In this document: positions 33,096-38,650 of the stretch, in pieces
Position numbering within the stretch: position 1 is the first letter of the stretch
Layout of the letters: each line of letters starts with the position of its first letter
Source: Opitutaceae bacterium
GTDB taxonomy: Bacteria; Verrucomicrobiota; Verrucomicrobiia; Opitutales; Opitutaceae
Direction of reading: 5' to 3'
DNA: 38,650 bases
Assembly (NCBI GenBank): GCA_030648295.1
Contig: JAUSID010000291.1
Location: forward strand, 1-38,650
Notes under the pieces: generated by a model
The model's input: the letters and a program-made list of their open reading frames with translations, nothing else
What the model was told of the DNA's origin: nothing
The model's database searches: none
Translations under genes and position numbers: made by a program

Positions 33096-33497
33096 GCCGG
33101 GATTATTTTCGTGGCAAAACTTCAGACACGTCACAGAGGGCAAGGAGGACAAACAGAGGACTCAGGGCGGCGCAGCCGCAACCAAACTCAAACTCAAATC
33201 CTTTGAACAGAAGGCAACGGAGGAAACGGAGGGCGCGGAGACGAATGCTCTCTGTTGTCTCCGTTTCCTCCTGTAAAGCTTCTGGTTTTAGAGTGTCGGG
33301 TTAAGACAAACATGTTGGTCTTTACAGACGGAGAGCCTGACAGACGGAGAGCCTGACAGAGAAATGCCTTGCTCCGTGTCCTCCGGATTGAGCTCTGTGT
33401 GCTCTGTGTCTCGCCCGAGATTTGGGTTGGTCGCGGCAGAGCCGCCGGTGCCTCTCTGTGACGCGCCTGAAGTCTTGCTGAGAAAACATTACCGGCG
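33096..33497. other. Gene-free convergent region filled with inverted and tandem repeats
   Basis: It lies between the convergent MOSC and nucleotidyltransferase genes. The outer arms pair ACTTCAGACACGTCACAGAG at 33119 with CTCTGTGACGCGCCTGAAGT ending at 33473. An inner pair is AGGAAACGGAGG near 33221 and CTCCGTTTCCTCCTG near 33259-33273. A 16-base unit (ACAGACGGAGAGCCTG) is repeated twice at 33324-33355. No coding sequence was seen. Confidence 0.65.
33119..33473. repeat. Long imperfect fold-back repeat, about 355 bases
   Basis: Two outer arms of roughly 80 bases are imperfect inverted copies; GGCGGCGCAGCCGCAACCAA on the left matches TTGGTCGCGGCAGAGCCGCC on the right with a few changes. An inner inverted pair of about 20 bases and a two-copy 16-base tandem lie between. 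It could be a MITE-like element or a double-stranded RNA hairpin that limits convergent transcription. Confidence 0.6.
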
Positions 33498-34901
33498 CTA
33501 CCGCTTCAGATATTCCGTCAGCCACTCGATCCCGCCCGGCTCATCGCTGAAAACGCCGTCGAGCTGCGCCTCGAATGCGGCGTCGATGATCGGCTTGAAG
33601 TCGGGCCCCGGTTCGCGGCCGAGATGGAGCAGGTGCCGGCCGAGTATGATCGGTTTCGGCGCGGCGTCCGCAATCGCCAGCGCGTGCGCCCTCGCCACGA
33701 GCTCATCGATTCGGGCGTGAATCTCCGGCGACTCCAGCGGCGGCCGGCCGTTCGCATCGGCGTGCATGACCAGTGCAAGATCGTCGATCGTGGACGGCGC
33801 CAGTTTGCGCGCGAGCCGTCGCACACTCGTGTCCGTGAACGTCGTGTTGCCGTGATGGTGCGCCAGGTGGTGAACGACGAGCGTGCATACGGGCTGGTCG
33901 TACTCGAGCGGCGCCCCGATCCGGCGCAGGAAATCCTTCACCAGCGGGCCGCCCGCCGATTCGTGACCAGGACTGACCCAGCGCATGGTACCGCGCTTCT
34001 CAGCGTACGATGTGGTCGAAGGTTTGCCGAAATCGTGGCCGAGCACTGCGAACATCAACCGCCGACGCCGTGCCGACTCGCTCGACTTCCAGCCCTCGAG
34101 TACGGCCAGCGCATCCAGGCAATGCTGGGTGTGGGTGAACACGTCGCCCTCCGGATGCCACTCGGGTTCCTGCCGCGTGCCGCGCATCGCCGCCACTTCC
34201 GGGAAATGACGCAGCCAGCCGGATTCCTCGAGCACGGCGAGTCCACGCGATGGATACGCCGACTTGCCGGCCCATTTCTCCCACTCGCCCCAGATGCGCT
34301 CGACCGGCAGCTCGACATAAGCGCCGGCGATGCTCTGGCAGAGCGCAGCCGTTTCCGGCGCGAGCGAGAAATTGAACCGGCCGGCGAGCTGAAACGCCCG
34401 CAGCACTCGCAGGGGATCCTCGACGAATGCCGAACTGGTGTGACGCAGCACGCGCGCGCGCAGGTCGCGCTGGCCATCGTGCGGATCGATCAGGGCACCG
34501 GTGAACGGATCCAAAGCGATGGCGTTGACGGTGAAGTCGCGCCGGGCGGCCGCCTCGGCGTCGCTGAGTGTTGGATCCGGCTGCACGGCGAACCCGCGAT
34601 GGCCCGCGCCGGTTTTCGATTCGCGGCGCGGCAGGCTGAAATCGTATTCGGCGCCGGTTGCGGCACTGCGGACCTTGATCACGCCAAAGCTGCGGCCCAC
34701 GACGTCGGTTGATCCAAACGGCGCGAGTGCGCGATGCAGCGCCTCGAAGTCGCAACCCGCCACCTCCACGTCGAAGTCCTTGGGTTCGCGGCCCAGCAGC
34801 CAGTCCCGCACGCCTCCGCCCACGAGCCGCGGCCGGCCGACCCGGCGCACTGCCTCGAGCATCGCCCGAAGATCGGCCGGAAGATGGAAATCGCGGCTCA
34901 T
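33498..34901 (-). CDS. CCA-adding-type tRNA nucleotidyltransferase with HD domain
   Basis: A 467-residue class II nucleotidyltransferase. The catalytic head has RLVGGGVRDWLLGREPKDFDVEV (GGGVRD at 28-33; catalytic D42 and D44 in DFD) and the RRDFTVNAIALDPF motif near 142. VEDPLRVLRAFQLAGRFNF follows as the neck. An HD-type phosphohydrolase domain spans about 250-400 (VFTHTQHCLDAL, FAVLGHDFGKPS, VVHHLAHHHG). The expected job is adding or repairing the CCA end of tRNA; relatives include poly(A) polymerase, and sequence alone cannot always separate them. The stop is beside the fold-back repeat region. Confidence 0.88.
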   Translation of the reverse strand: MSRDFHLPADLRAMLEAVRRVGRPRLVGGGVRDWLLGREPKDFDVEVAGCDFEALHRALAPFGSTDVVGRSFGVIKVRSAATGAEYDFSLPRRESKTGAGHRGFAVQPDPTLSDAEAAARRDFTVNAIALDPFTGALIDPHDGQRDLRARVLRHTSSAFVEDPLRVLRAFQLAGRFNFSLAPETAALCQSIAGAYVELPVERIWGEWEKWAGKSAYPSRGLAVLEESGWLRHFPEVAAMRGTRQEPEWHPEGDVFTHTQHCLDALAVLEGWKSSESARRRRLMFAVLGHDFGKPSTTSYAEKRGTMRWVSPGHESAGGPLVKDFLRRIGAPLEYDQPVCTLVVHHLAHHHGNTTFTDTSVRRLARKLAPSTIDDLALVMHADANGRPPLESPEIHARIDELVARAHALAIADAAPKPIILGRHLLHLGREPGPDFKPIIDAAFEAQLDGVFSDEPGGIEWLTEYLKR

Positions 34902-34909
34902 GTCGTCAG

Positions 34910-34974
34910 CCTGGGAGCGCGGGCGTCCCGCCCGAAATTATGCCCCCTGCGGGGGGGACGCCCGCGCTCCCAGG
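34910..34974. repeat. 65-base palindromic element with perfect 19-base ends
   Basis: CCTGGGAGCGCGGGCGTCC (34910-34928) is the exact reverse complement of 34956-34974. The 27-base interior is CGCCCGAAATTATGCCCCCT-like. The left end matches 14992-15009. It sits between the starts/ends of the nucleotidyltransferase and DUF423 genes, in non-coding DNA. Confidence 0.8.
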
Positions 34975-35003
34975 AGGAACCGCAGGTTTCGGACAGAACG
35001 GTG

Positions 35004-35417
35004 TCACTCATCGCGTTTTTCGAACGCCGCAAGGAGGACGAACAGCCAGCCCAGCAACAGCGCTACGCCGCCGAGCGGGGTAACCGGGCCCAGCCAGCGT
35101 GGTCCACCGAGCGCAAGCCAGTAGAGCGAGCCGGAAAAAAGCACCACGCCGATGGTCCAGAACCGTGCCGCCCAGAGCATCCGCGTCGCGGCCGATCCGG
35201 ACGCCGTCCGGAGCCACGCCGCGGCTGCGAGCACGGCGAGGGCATGAAAGAGGTGATAACGGGAGCCGGTTTCGAACGCATGGGTCATTCCGCGCTCTGC
35301 CAGCGTGGCGGCGAGCCCGTGCGCGCCGAATGCGCCGATGCCGACGCCCGTCATGCCCAGAATGCCAGCGGCGATGAGCGCGAACCGAAAGGAATCTGGC
35401 CGTTGTCCAGAAAGCAT
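35004..35417 (-). CDS. DUF423-family membrane protein
   Basis: A 137-residue inner-membrane protein with about four hydrophobic helices. It opens with the family motif (FALIAAGILGMTGVGIGAFGAHGL), then ERGMTHAFETGSRYHLFHALAVLAAAA, and later FSGSLYWLALGG and TPLGGVALLLGWLFVLLAAF. The start at 35417 fits family length; an upstream extension to 35483 begins inside a short palindrome. DUF423 proteins have no assigned biochemical role. It lies divergent from rplM and downstream of a palindromic element boundary, with no operon partner visible. Confidence 0.88.
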   Translation of the reverse strand: MLSGQRPDSFRFALIAAGILGMTGVGIGAFGAHGLAATLAERGMTHAFETGSRYHLFHALAVLAAAAWLRTASGSAATRMLWAARFWTIGVVLFSGSLYWLALGGPRWLGPVTPLGGVALLLGWLFVLLAAFEKRDE

Positions 35418-35459
35418 TTGGAGAAGGTTTCCAATTCCGTCCCGCGAGACAAGGCCGGA

Positions 35460-35510
35460 GGTTTTTGCTGCGCAAAAACCCAATCAGTTTTCCGCGCTTG
35501 GACGGAAAAC
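35460..35510. repeat. Two adjacent short palindromes upstream of rplM
   Basis: GGTTTTTGC and GCAAAAACC flank a three-base loop at 35460-35480. GTTTTCCG and CGGAAAAC flank an eight-base loop at 35487-35510. The first belongs to the same family as the palindromes at 24299, 25095 and 38044. They lie just before the likely rplM promoter. Confidence 0.6.
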
Positions 35511-35523
35511 CCGGAAAACTCGG

Positions 35524-35551
35524 TTGACAGGCCCGCGTTTGACCTTAGCTC
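35524..35551 (+). promoter_or_regulatory. Candidate rplM-rpsI promoter
   Basis: A consensus TTGACA (35524-35529) is followed after 16 bases by TAGCTC (35546-35551), about 17 bases before the rplM start codon. The very short leader leaves little room for a ribosome-binding site, so the actual promoter may be slightly upstream. Confidence 0.4.
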
Positions 35552-35567
35552 TTGGCCTCTTTTCCGC

Positions 35568-35996
35568 ATGAAAACGTTCCTCGCCAAGAAGGAGACGGTG
35601 GACCCCAAGTGGCTTCTGATTGATGCCGCCGGGGTTCCGCTTGGTCGTCTCGCCGTCAAGGCCGCCAACATCATCCGTGGCCGCCACAAGCCCTCCTACA
35701 CTCCGAGCGTTGATACCGGCGATTACGTGATCGTGATCAATGCGGAGAAGGTCGCGCTGACCGGCAAGAAGGAAGTGCAGAACGAATATATGTTCTTCTC
35801 CGGCTTTGTTGGCGGTGAGAGCTACCGCAAGGTTTCGCTCATGCGCGAGCGTCATCCCGAGTTCATCATCGAGCACGCGGTCAAGGGCATGCTGCCCAAG
35901 AATCGCATCGCGGTACGGATGCTCAAGAAGCTGCGCGTTTTCGCCGGCGAGACGCACACGCACGAAGCCAACAATCCCCAGAAGATTACCGTTTGA
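35568..35996 (+). CDS. rplM: 50S ribosomal protein L13
   Basis: A 142-residue large-subunit protein, the normal length. Motifs include KWLLIDAAGVPLGRLAVKAANIIRG, GDYVIVINAEKVALTGKK, and PEFIIEHAVKGMLPKNRIA. It is six bases upstream of rpsI, the near-universal bacterial L13-S9 pair, and transcribed with it to the terminator at 36439. In other bacteria L13 can repress its own mRNA; whether that happens here cannot be seen. Confidence 0.97.
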   Translation: MKTFLAKKETVDPKWLLIDAAGVPLGRLAVKAANIIRGRHKPSYTPSVDTGDYVIVINAEKVALTGKKEVQNEYMFFSGFVGGESYRKVSLMRERHPEFIIEHAVKGMLPKNRIAVRMLKKLRVFAGETHTHEANNPQKITV

Positions 35997-36002
35997 TAGA
36001 AT

Positions 36003-36407
36003 ATGAGCGCTGCTACACCCGCCACCATCTTCGCCGGCACCGGCCGTCGCAAAACCTCGACCGCCCGCGTCCGGATCACCGAGGGCACCGGCAAACTCAC
36101 CGTCAATGGACGTGAGTTCGACCGCTATTTTTCGCACGAAAACTTCTCGAAGCAGGCCTACGCGCCGCTCCGCACCGTCGATCTGCGCGAGAAAATCGAC
36201 GTGACCGCGAATGTCGCGGGTGGAGGTGTCGCCGGCCAGGCGGGTGCGGTCGCGCATGGCATTGCCCGCGCGCTCCAGAAGATGAACGCGGAACTCCGTC
36301 CGGCGTTGAAGAAGGCCGGCCACATTCGTCGTGACCCGCGCGAGAAAGAGCGCAAGAAGGCCGGTCAGCCGGGCGCGCGCAAGCGGTTCCAGTTCTCGAA
36401 GCGCTGA
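36003..36407 (+). CDS. rpsI: 30S ribosomal protein S9
   Basis: A 134-residue small-subunit protein whose basic C-terminal tail reaches the tRNA P site. Typical motifs are [39 protein letters not shown], and the tail [26 protein letters not shown], which ends in the conserved SKR. It follows rplM by six bases, and a strong terminator lies about 30 bases after its stop. Confidence 0.97.
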   Translation: MSAATPATIFAGTGRRKTSTARVRITEGTGKLTVNGREFDRYFSHENFSKQAYAPLRTVDLREKIDVTANVAGGGVAGQAGAVAHGIARALQKMNAELRPALKKAGHIRRDPREKERKKAGQPGARKRFQFSKR

Positions 36408-36740
36408 GTTTTCGCGACGCGAATTCCTGTTTTCCAAAACGCCCGCGTTCGCGGGCGTTTTTTTTGCCGTGGAAGCGCAGGCGTCGTTGCCCGCATCGTA
36501 CCGATCGTAGCGGGCCGAAGTCTCCCAAGGGAACTCGTCGGTCCGGCAGATCGGTCGCATCCGACCGAAATGTCCGGGCGCAATCAGCGACCCATCCTTG
36601 AAACGCGAAAGTTATTGTGAGCAGGTCAAGCTTGCCCGCCTTCGGCGGCGCCGTAGGCGGCCAGGGTTTTCCGAACGCGTGTTCGTGGCTTGGGGTCTCT
36701 GGTCTTTGGTCTCTAGTCCTTGGTCTGAGGCGGAGCCTCT
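36408..36740. other. Gene-free region after rpsI
   Basis: About 330 bases holding the rpsI terminator, a diverged GGAAGCGCAGGCGTCG repeat (36473-36488) related to the element at 34910, a CCCGCCTTCGGCGG hairpin near 36639-36652, and a run of TCTGGTCTTTGGTCTCTAG low-complexity repeat at about 36699-36717. No coding sequence was seen. Confidence 0.5.
36439..36465 (+). terminator. Intrinsic terminator after rpsI
   Basis: ACGCCCGCG and CGCGGGCGT form a perfect nine-base stem with a two-base loop, followed by eight T. It closes the rplM-rpsI operon. Confidence 0.92.
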
Positions 36741-36998
36741 CTAGATCAACCTCTTTGCACTCGAAGCACCTTCCGTTCGCTGAGCGCGAACCGCGATCAG
36801 TCTGTGAATTAGTTTCCAGCCGATCCAGGCGACCGCAACGCCGGTAAACAAACCGGCGGCACTCGATGCTGGGTGCGCGATCGGATGCGCAAAATCCCAT
36901 GTCAATTCATGTCCATCGTGGCCCGGGTGTGCGTGCGCCAGCGTTGCGGCCGAACCGAACACCAGCAGGGCAAGGCGGGAATAGCGCGGGGATTTCAT
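36741..36998 (-). CDS. Small HupE-like histidine-rich membrane protein
   Basis: An 85-residue protein with a signal peptide (LALLVFGSAATLAHA), a histidine-rich stretch just after cleavage (HPGHDGHELTWDFAHPIAHP, residues 23-42) and one hydrophobic helix (AGLFTGVAVAWIGWKL). The His-rich segment resembles the first part of HupE/UreJ nickel or cobalt carriers (H-x-GH...FxHP), but the rest of that roughly 200-residue family is absent. Start 36998 is used; longer upstream versions begin within the leader. It follows ureD on the same strand, behind a 40-base palindrome and a cobalamin-aptamer-like leader. Metal binding or transport linked to urease or cobalamin is a reasonable inference, not shown. 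Confidence 0.68.
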   Translation of the reverse strand: MKSPRYSRLALLVFGSAATLAHAHPGHDGHELTWDFAHPIAHPASSAAGLFTGVAVAWIGWKLIHRLIAVRAQRTEGASSAKRLI

Positions 36999-37011
36999 GG
37001 TGTGAGCCGTA

Positions 37012-37090
37012 GCAGGTGACGTTCCAGTTTTTCGCCGATGGCGGGCACGGCTGAAGTTCCACCCCCTCGGCCCACGCCGCCGGTGCCTGC
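37012..37090 (-). promoter_or_regulatory. Candidate short cobalamin-type riboswitch aptamer
   Basis: On the minus strand, GCAGG (37090-37086) and CCTGC (37016-37012) can form the closing stem. Between them lie GCGTGGGCCGAGGGGGTGG, then GAACTTC, and later TGGAACGTCACCT just before the 3' stem arm. From memory this order parallels class II cobalamin aptamers: GTGGGAAAG, a CGTGAAA-type loop, and a CGAATGCCACC box. The aptamer ends 14 bases before the start codon, suggesting translational control. The identification is by eye only and some core positions differ. Confidence 0.38.
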
Positions 37091-37146
37091 CGCCGTGCAT
37101 AAGCCCAGAGGTCGACTTCGCGTGCACATTTCGCGCCCGAACCCCC

Positions 37147-37186
37147 CTGCCAATTTCATGTCACACGTGTGACATAAAACTGGCAG
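37147..37186. promoter_or_regulatory. 40-base palindrome between ureD and the HupE-like gene
   Basis: The perfect 18-base core ATGTCACACGTGTGACAT (37158-37175) is extended on both sides (CTGCCAATTTC and AAAACTGGCAG) with two mismatches per arm. Its centre resembles large dimer operators, and TGTCACACGTGTGACA is reminiscent of CRP/FNR-type sites without matching their consensus. It could also act as an RNA hairpin after ureD. Confidence 0.6.
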
Positions 37187-37216
37187 CGAGAGAAATCGCC
37201 GGGCCGGGGACTCCAT

Positions 37217-38041
37217 TTAGAGTTTCCTCGGGTTGCAGCCAAGGCGCGGCAGGTGGGCCGATAAAATTTTCCGCACCTCACGCAACGCCACGCGGAGGCG
37301 CAGCGCGTCGGGCGCGATGAGCTTCATCGTCCACCCGCCCTGGCGCAATGCGCTGACTCCAACCCATATGCCGTCGCCATGAAGCTGTCGTACCGCCGTC
37401 AGCCACGCTGCATCCTCGTTCGCTTGGGGCGAGATGATCACGGCGCTGGCGAAACATGCCGTTGCCCCTGAACCCGCGAAGTTCGCCAGCGCCCCCAACT
37501 CGGGGCCACCTTGATCCAACCGCTCTCGCAACACGAGCGCGCCGCCGACGTTGACCGTGAGTTCGAGTTGCAGCCGTTCCCATTGCCAGAGCTCACCGTG
37601 CCCTGCCCGGCCGGCCATGAGTTGATCGACGAAAAAGAGTGCGCCACCCGTTTCGACGTCGATCGTGGTCGTCTGCCGATATCGGGAACCTCGATGCGGC
37701 ACGAGCGGCTCCGGCATGACCTCGAGCCAGGCTCCATTTGAGACGCTGAAATGCTGGCGGCACTCTGCGGCGCCGTCGCGCATCCGGAAGAGCCGCGTCG
37801 CGCTGGGGGTGGTGACAAGCAATGCTGCGCCGTCGTCGACCGCGATCGCTGACTCGAGGCGATCGCCTGCGAGGATGCCGGCGGTTGGATTAACGACTTG
37901 GACGAGCAGCGCGCACGCATCCGCGTCCCAATACGGTTTGCTGATGTGAAACGGCGCGCGAAACGACTGCGCCGCGAGTACGGTTCGCCCGTGCTCGCGG
38001 ATCGCCGCGCGCAAAGAAAGGTGTCCCGAAAACCCGCTCAT
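37217..38041 (-). CDS. ureD: Urease accessory protein UreD
   Basis: Part of the UreDFG complex that loads nickel into urease. The start at 38041 gives 274 residues and overlaps the ureG stop by ATGA. Characteristic segments are [37 protein letters not shown] near 25-70, [34 protein letters not shown] and [15 protein letters not shown]. It is cytosolic. The order ureG-ureD with ureD last is seen in some clusters. No other urease subunit is inside the window, so ureABC, ureE and ureF are expected beyond base 38650. Confidence 0.9.
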   Translation of the reverse strand: MSGFSGHLSLRAAIREHGRTVLAAQSFRAPFHISKPYWDADACALLVQVVNPTAGILAGDRLESAIAVDDGAALLVTTPSATRLFRMRDGAAECRQHFSVSNGAWLEVMPEPLVPHRGSRYRQTTTIDVETGGALFFVDQLMAGRAGHGELWQWERLQLELTVNVGGALVLRERLDQGGPELGALANFAGSGATACFASAVIISPQANEDAAWLTAVRQLHGDGIWVGVSALRQGGWTMKLIAPDALRLRVALREVRKILSAHLPRLGCNPRKL

Positions 38042-38650
38042 GAGGTTTTTGTGGTGCAAAAACCCTGGATTCTCGCCGCGCGAAAATCCGCGAACAACAC
38101 CTGATGTTCGATCCAGGCGATCACGGCATCCAGGTTGTGCTCGCGTTTCAGATCGCAGAAGAGGAACGGCCGGACGCCGCGCTGGAGCTTCGCGTCGCGC
38201 TCCATCACGGACAGATCGGCGCCGACCAGCGGCGCGAGATCGATTTTGTTGATGATGAGCAGATCGCTGTGGCGGATCGCCGGACCGCCTTTGCGCGGGA
38301 TCTTATCCCCTTCGGCCACGTCGATGACGTAGATGAACGCGTCGACCAGCTCAGGGGAAAAGGTTGCCGTCAGGTTGTCCCCTCCGCTCTCGACCAGCAG
38401 CAGCTGCAAATCGGGGAGCGTCACCTCCAGCGCGCGACACGCCTGCTCGTTCATGGTGGTGTCATCGCGGATCGCCGTGTGCGGGCATCCACCCGTCTCC
38501 ACGCCGACGATACGCTCCGCCGGCAGTGCGCTGTGCCGAATCAGGAACTGGGCGTCCTCGGCGCAGTAAATGTCGTTGGTGACAACGGCCATCGACAGCC
38601 GCTCGCGCAGCCGCTGGCAGAGTTTGAGGCAAAGCATCGTCTTGCCGGAA
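38038..38650 (-). CDS. ureG: Urease accessory GTPase UreG (5' end cut by the window edge)
   Basis: GTPase that powers nickel delivery to urease. The frame enters from beyond base 38650 with SGKT of the P-loop, so the true start is outside. Signature segments are [73 protein letters not shown] and RPFLFCDLK. The last roughly 15 residues ([15 protein letters not shown]) are encoded by two short palindromes (38067-38089 and 38044-38064) and are not typical of the family, which usually ends a few residues after the VxxWI segment. The stop overlaps the ureD start by ATGA. Confidence 0.93.
   Translation of the reverse strand, partial: SGKTMLCLKLCQRLRERLSMAVVTNDIYCAEDAQFLIRHSALPAERIVGVETGGCPHTAIRDDTTMNEQACRALEVTLPDLQLLLVESGGDNLTATFSPELVDAFIYVIDVAEGDKIPRKGGPAIRHSDLLIINKIDLAPLVGADLSVMERDAKLQRGVRPFLFCDLKREHNLDAVIAWIEHQVLFADFRAARIQGFCTTKTS
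38044..38089. repeat. Two short palindromes inside the 3' end of ureG
   Basis: GGTTTTTG and CAAAAACC flank a five-base loop at 38044-38064. GGATTCTCG and CGAAAATCC flank a five-base loop at 38067-38089 with one mismatch. They belong to the same family as the palindromes at 24299, 25095 and 35460 and encode the atypical C-terminal residues of UreG. Confidence 0.6.

Noticed and set aside
37147-37186. The 40-base palindrome as an ordinary intrinsic terminator for ureD
   Set aside because: There is no loop and no T run on either strand after the hairpin, so operator or other roles are preferred.

Overview
The window is GC-rich chromosomal DNA of a Gram-negative bacterium. Three large TonB-dependent receptors, several exported enzymes, an ECF sigma module and many dispersed palindromic repeats suggest Verrucomicrobiota, probably Opitutaceae. 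That placement is an inference from gene content and repeat style; there is no rRNA or other phylogenetic marker beyond L13/S9. No rRNA, tRNA, CRISPR array, prophage or complete transposase was seen.

Bases 1-14200 look like a nutrient-scavenging locus. On the minus strand lie a SorC-family regulator and an exported glycerophosphodiester phosphodiesterase (4-base overlap), then an AraC-family regulator divergent from an L-fucose/L-arabinose isomerase-like gene. On the plus strand follow a TonB-dependent receptor, an MFS carrier, an exported type I phosphodiesterase, an FAD-dependent oxidoreductase and a second exported phosphodiesterase. A near-palindrome covers the start codon of the SorC-family gene and recurs upstream of the receptor, which suggests one regulon for uptake and breakdown of a phosphodiester or sugar-phosphate substrate. 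Bases 14270-16262 hold two paralogous exported proteins of unknown function; the second has a tail that seems to be made of repeat DNA.

Bases 16178-26117 hold PutA (minus strand), an ECF sigma factor / membrane anti-sigma candidate / bactofilin-like-RDD fusion operon whose genes overlap by 4 bases, PurE, an exported NTF2-like protein, and the molybdenum-cofactor genes mocA and xdhC. Bases 26573-33095 hold two more TonB-dependent receptors, each followed by a strong terminator, and a MOSC-domain gene. Bases 33498-38650 hold a CCA-adding-type nucleotidyltransferase, a DUF423 membrane protein, the rplM-rpsI operon, a miniature HupE-like histidine-rich protein behind a leader that resembles a short cobalamin aptamer, and the end of a urease accessory cluster (ureD and an edge-truncated ureG).

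The most unusual property is the density and variety of palindromic or fold-back repeats and their entry into reading frames: in a signal-peptide region, in the PutA interdomain linker, and in the last codons of several genes. The other notable observations are the shared SorC-type operator, the cobalamin-riboswitch-like leader, a 40-base palindrome in the urease cluster, and the sigma/bactofilin-RDD operon.
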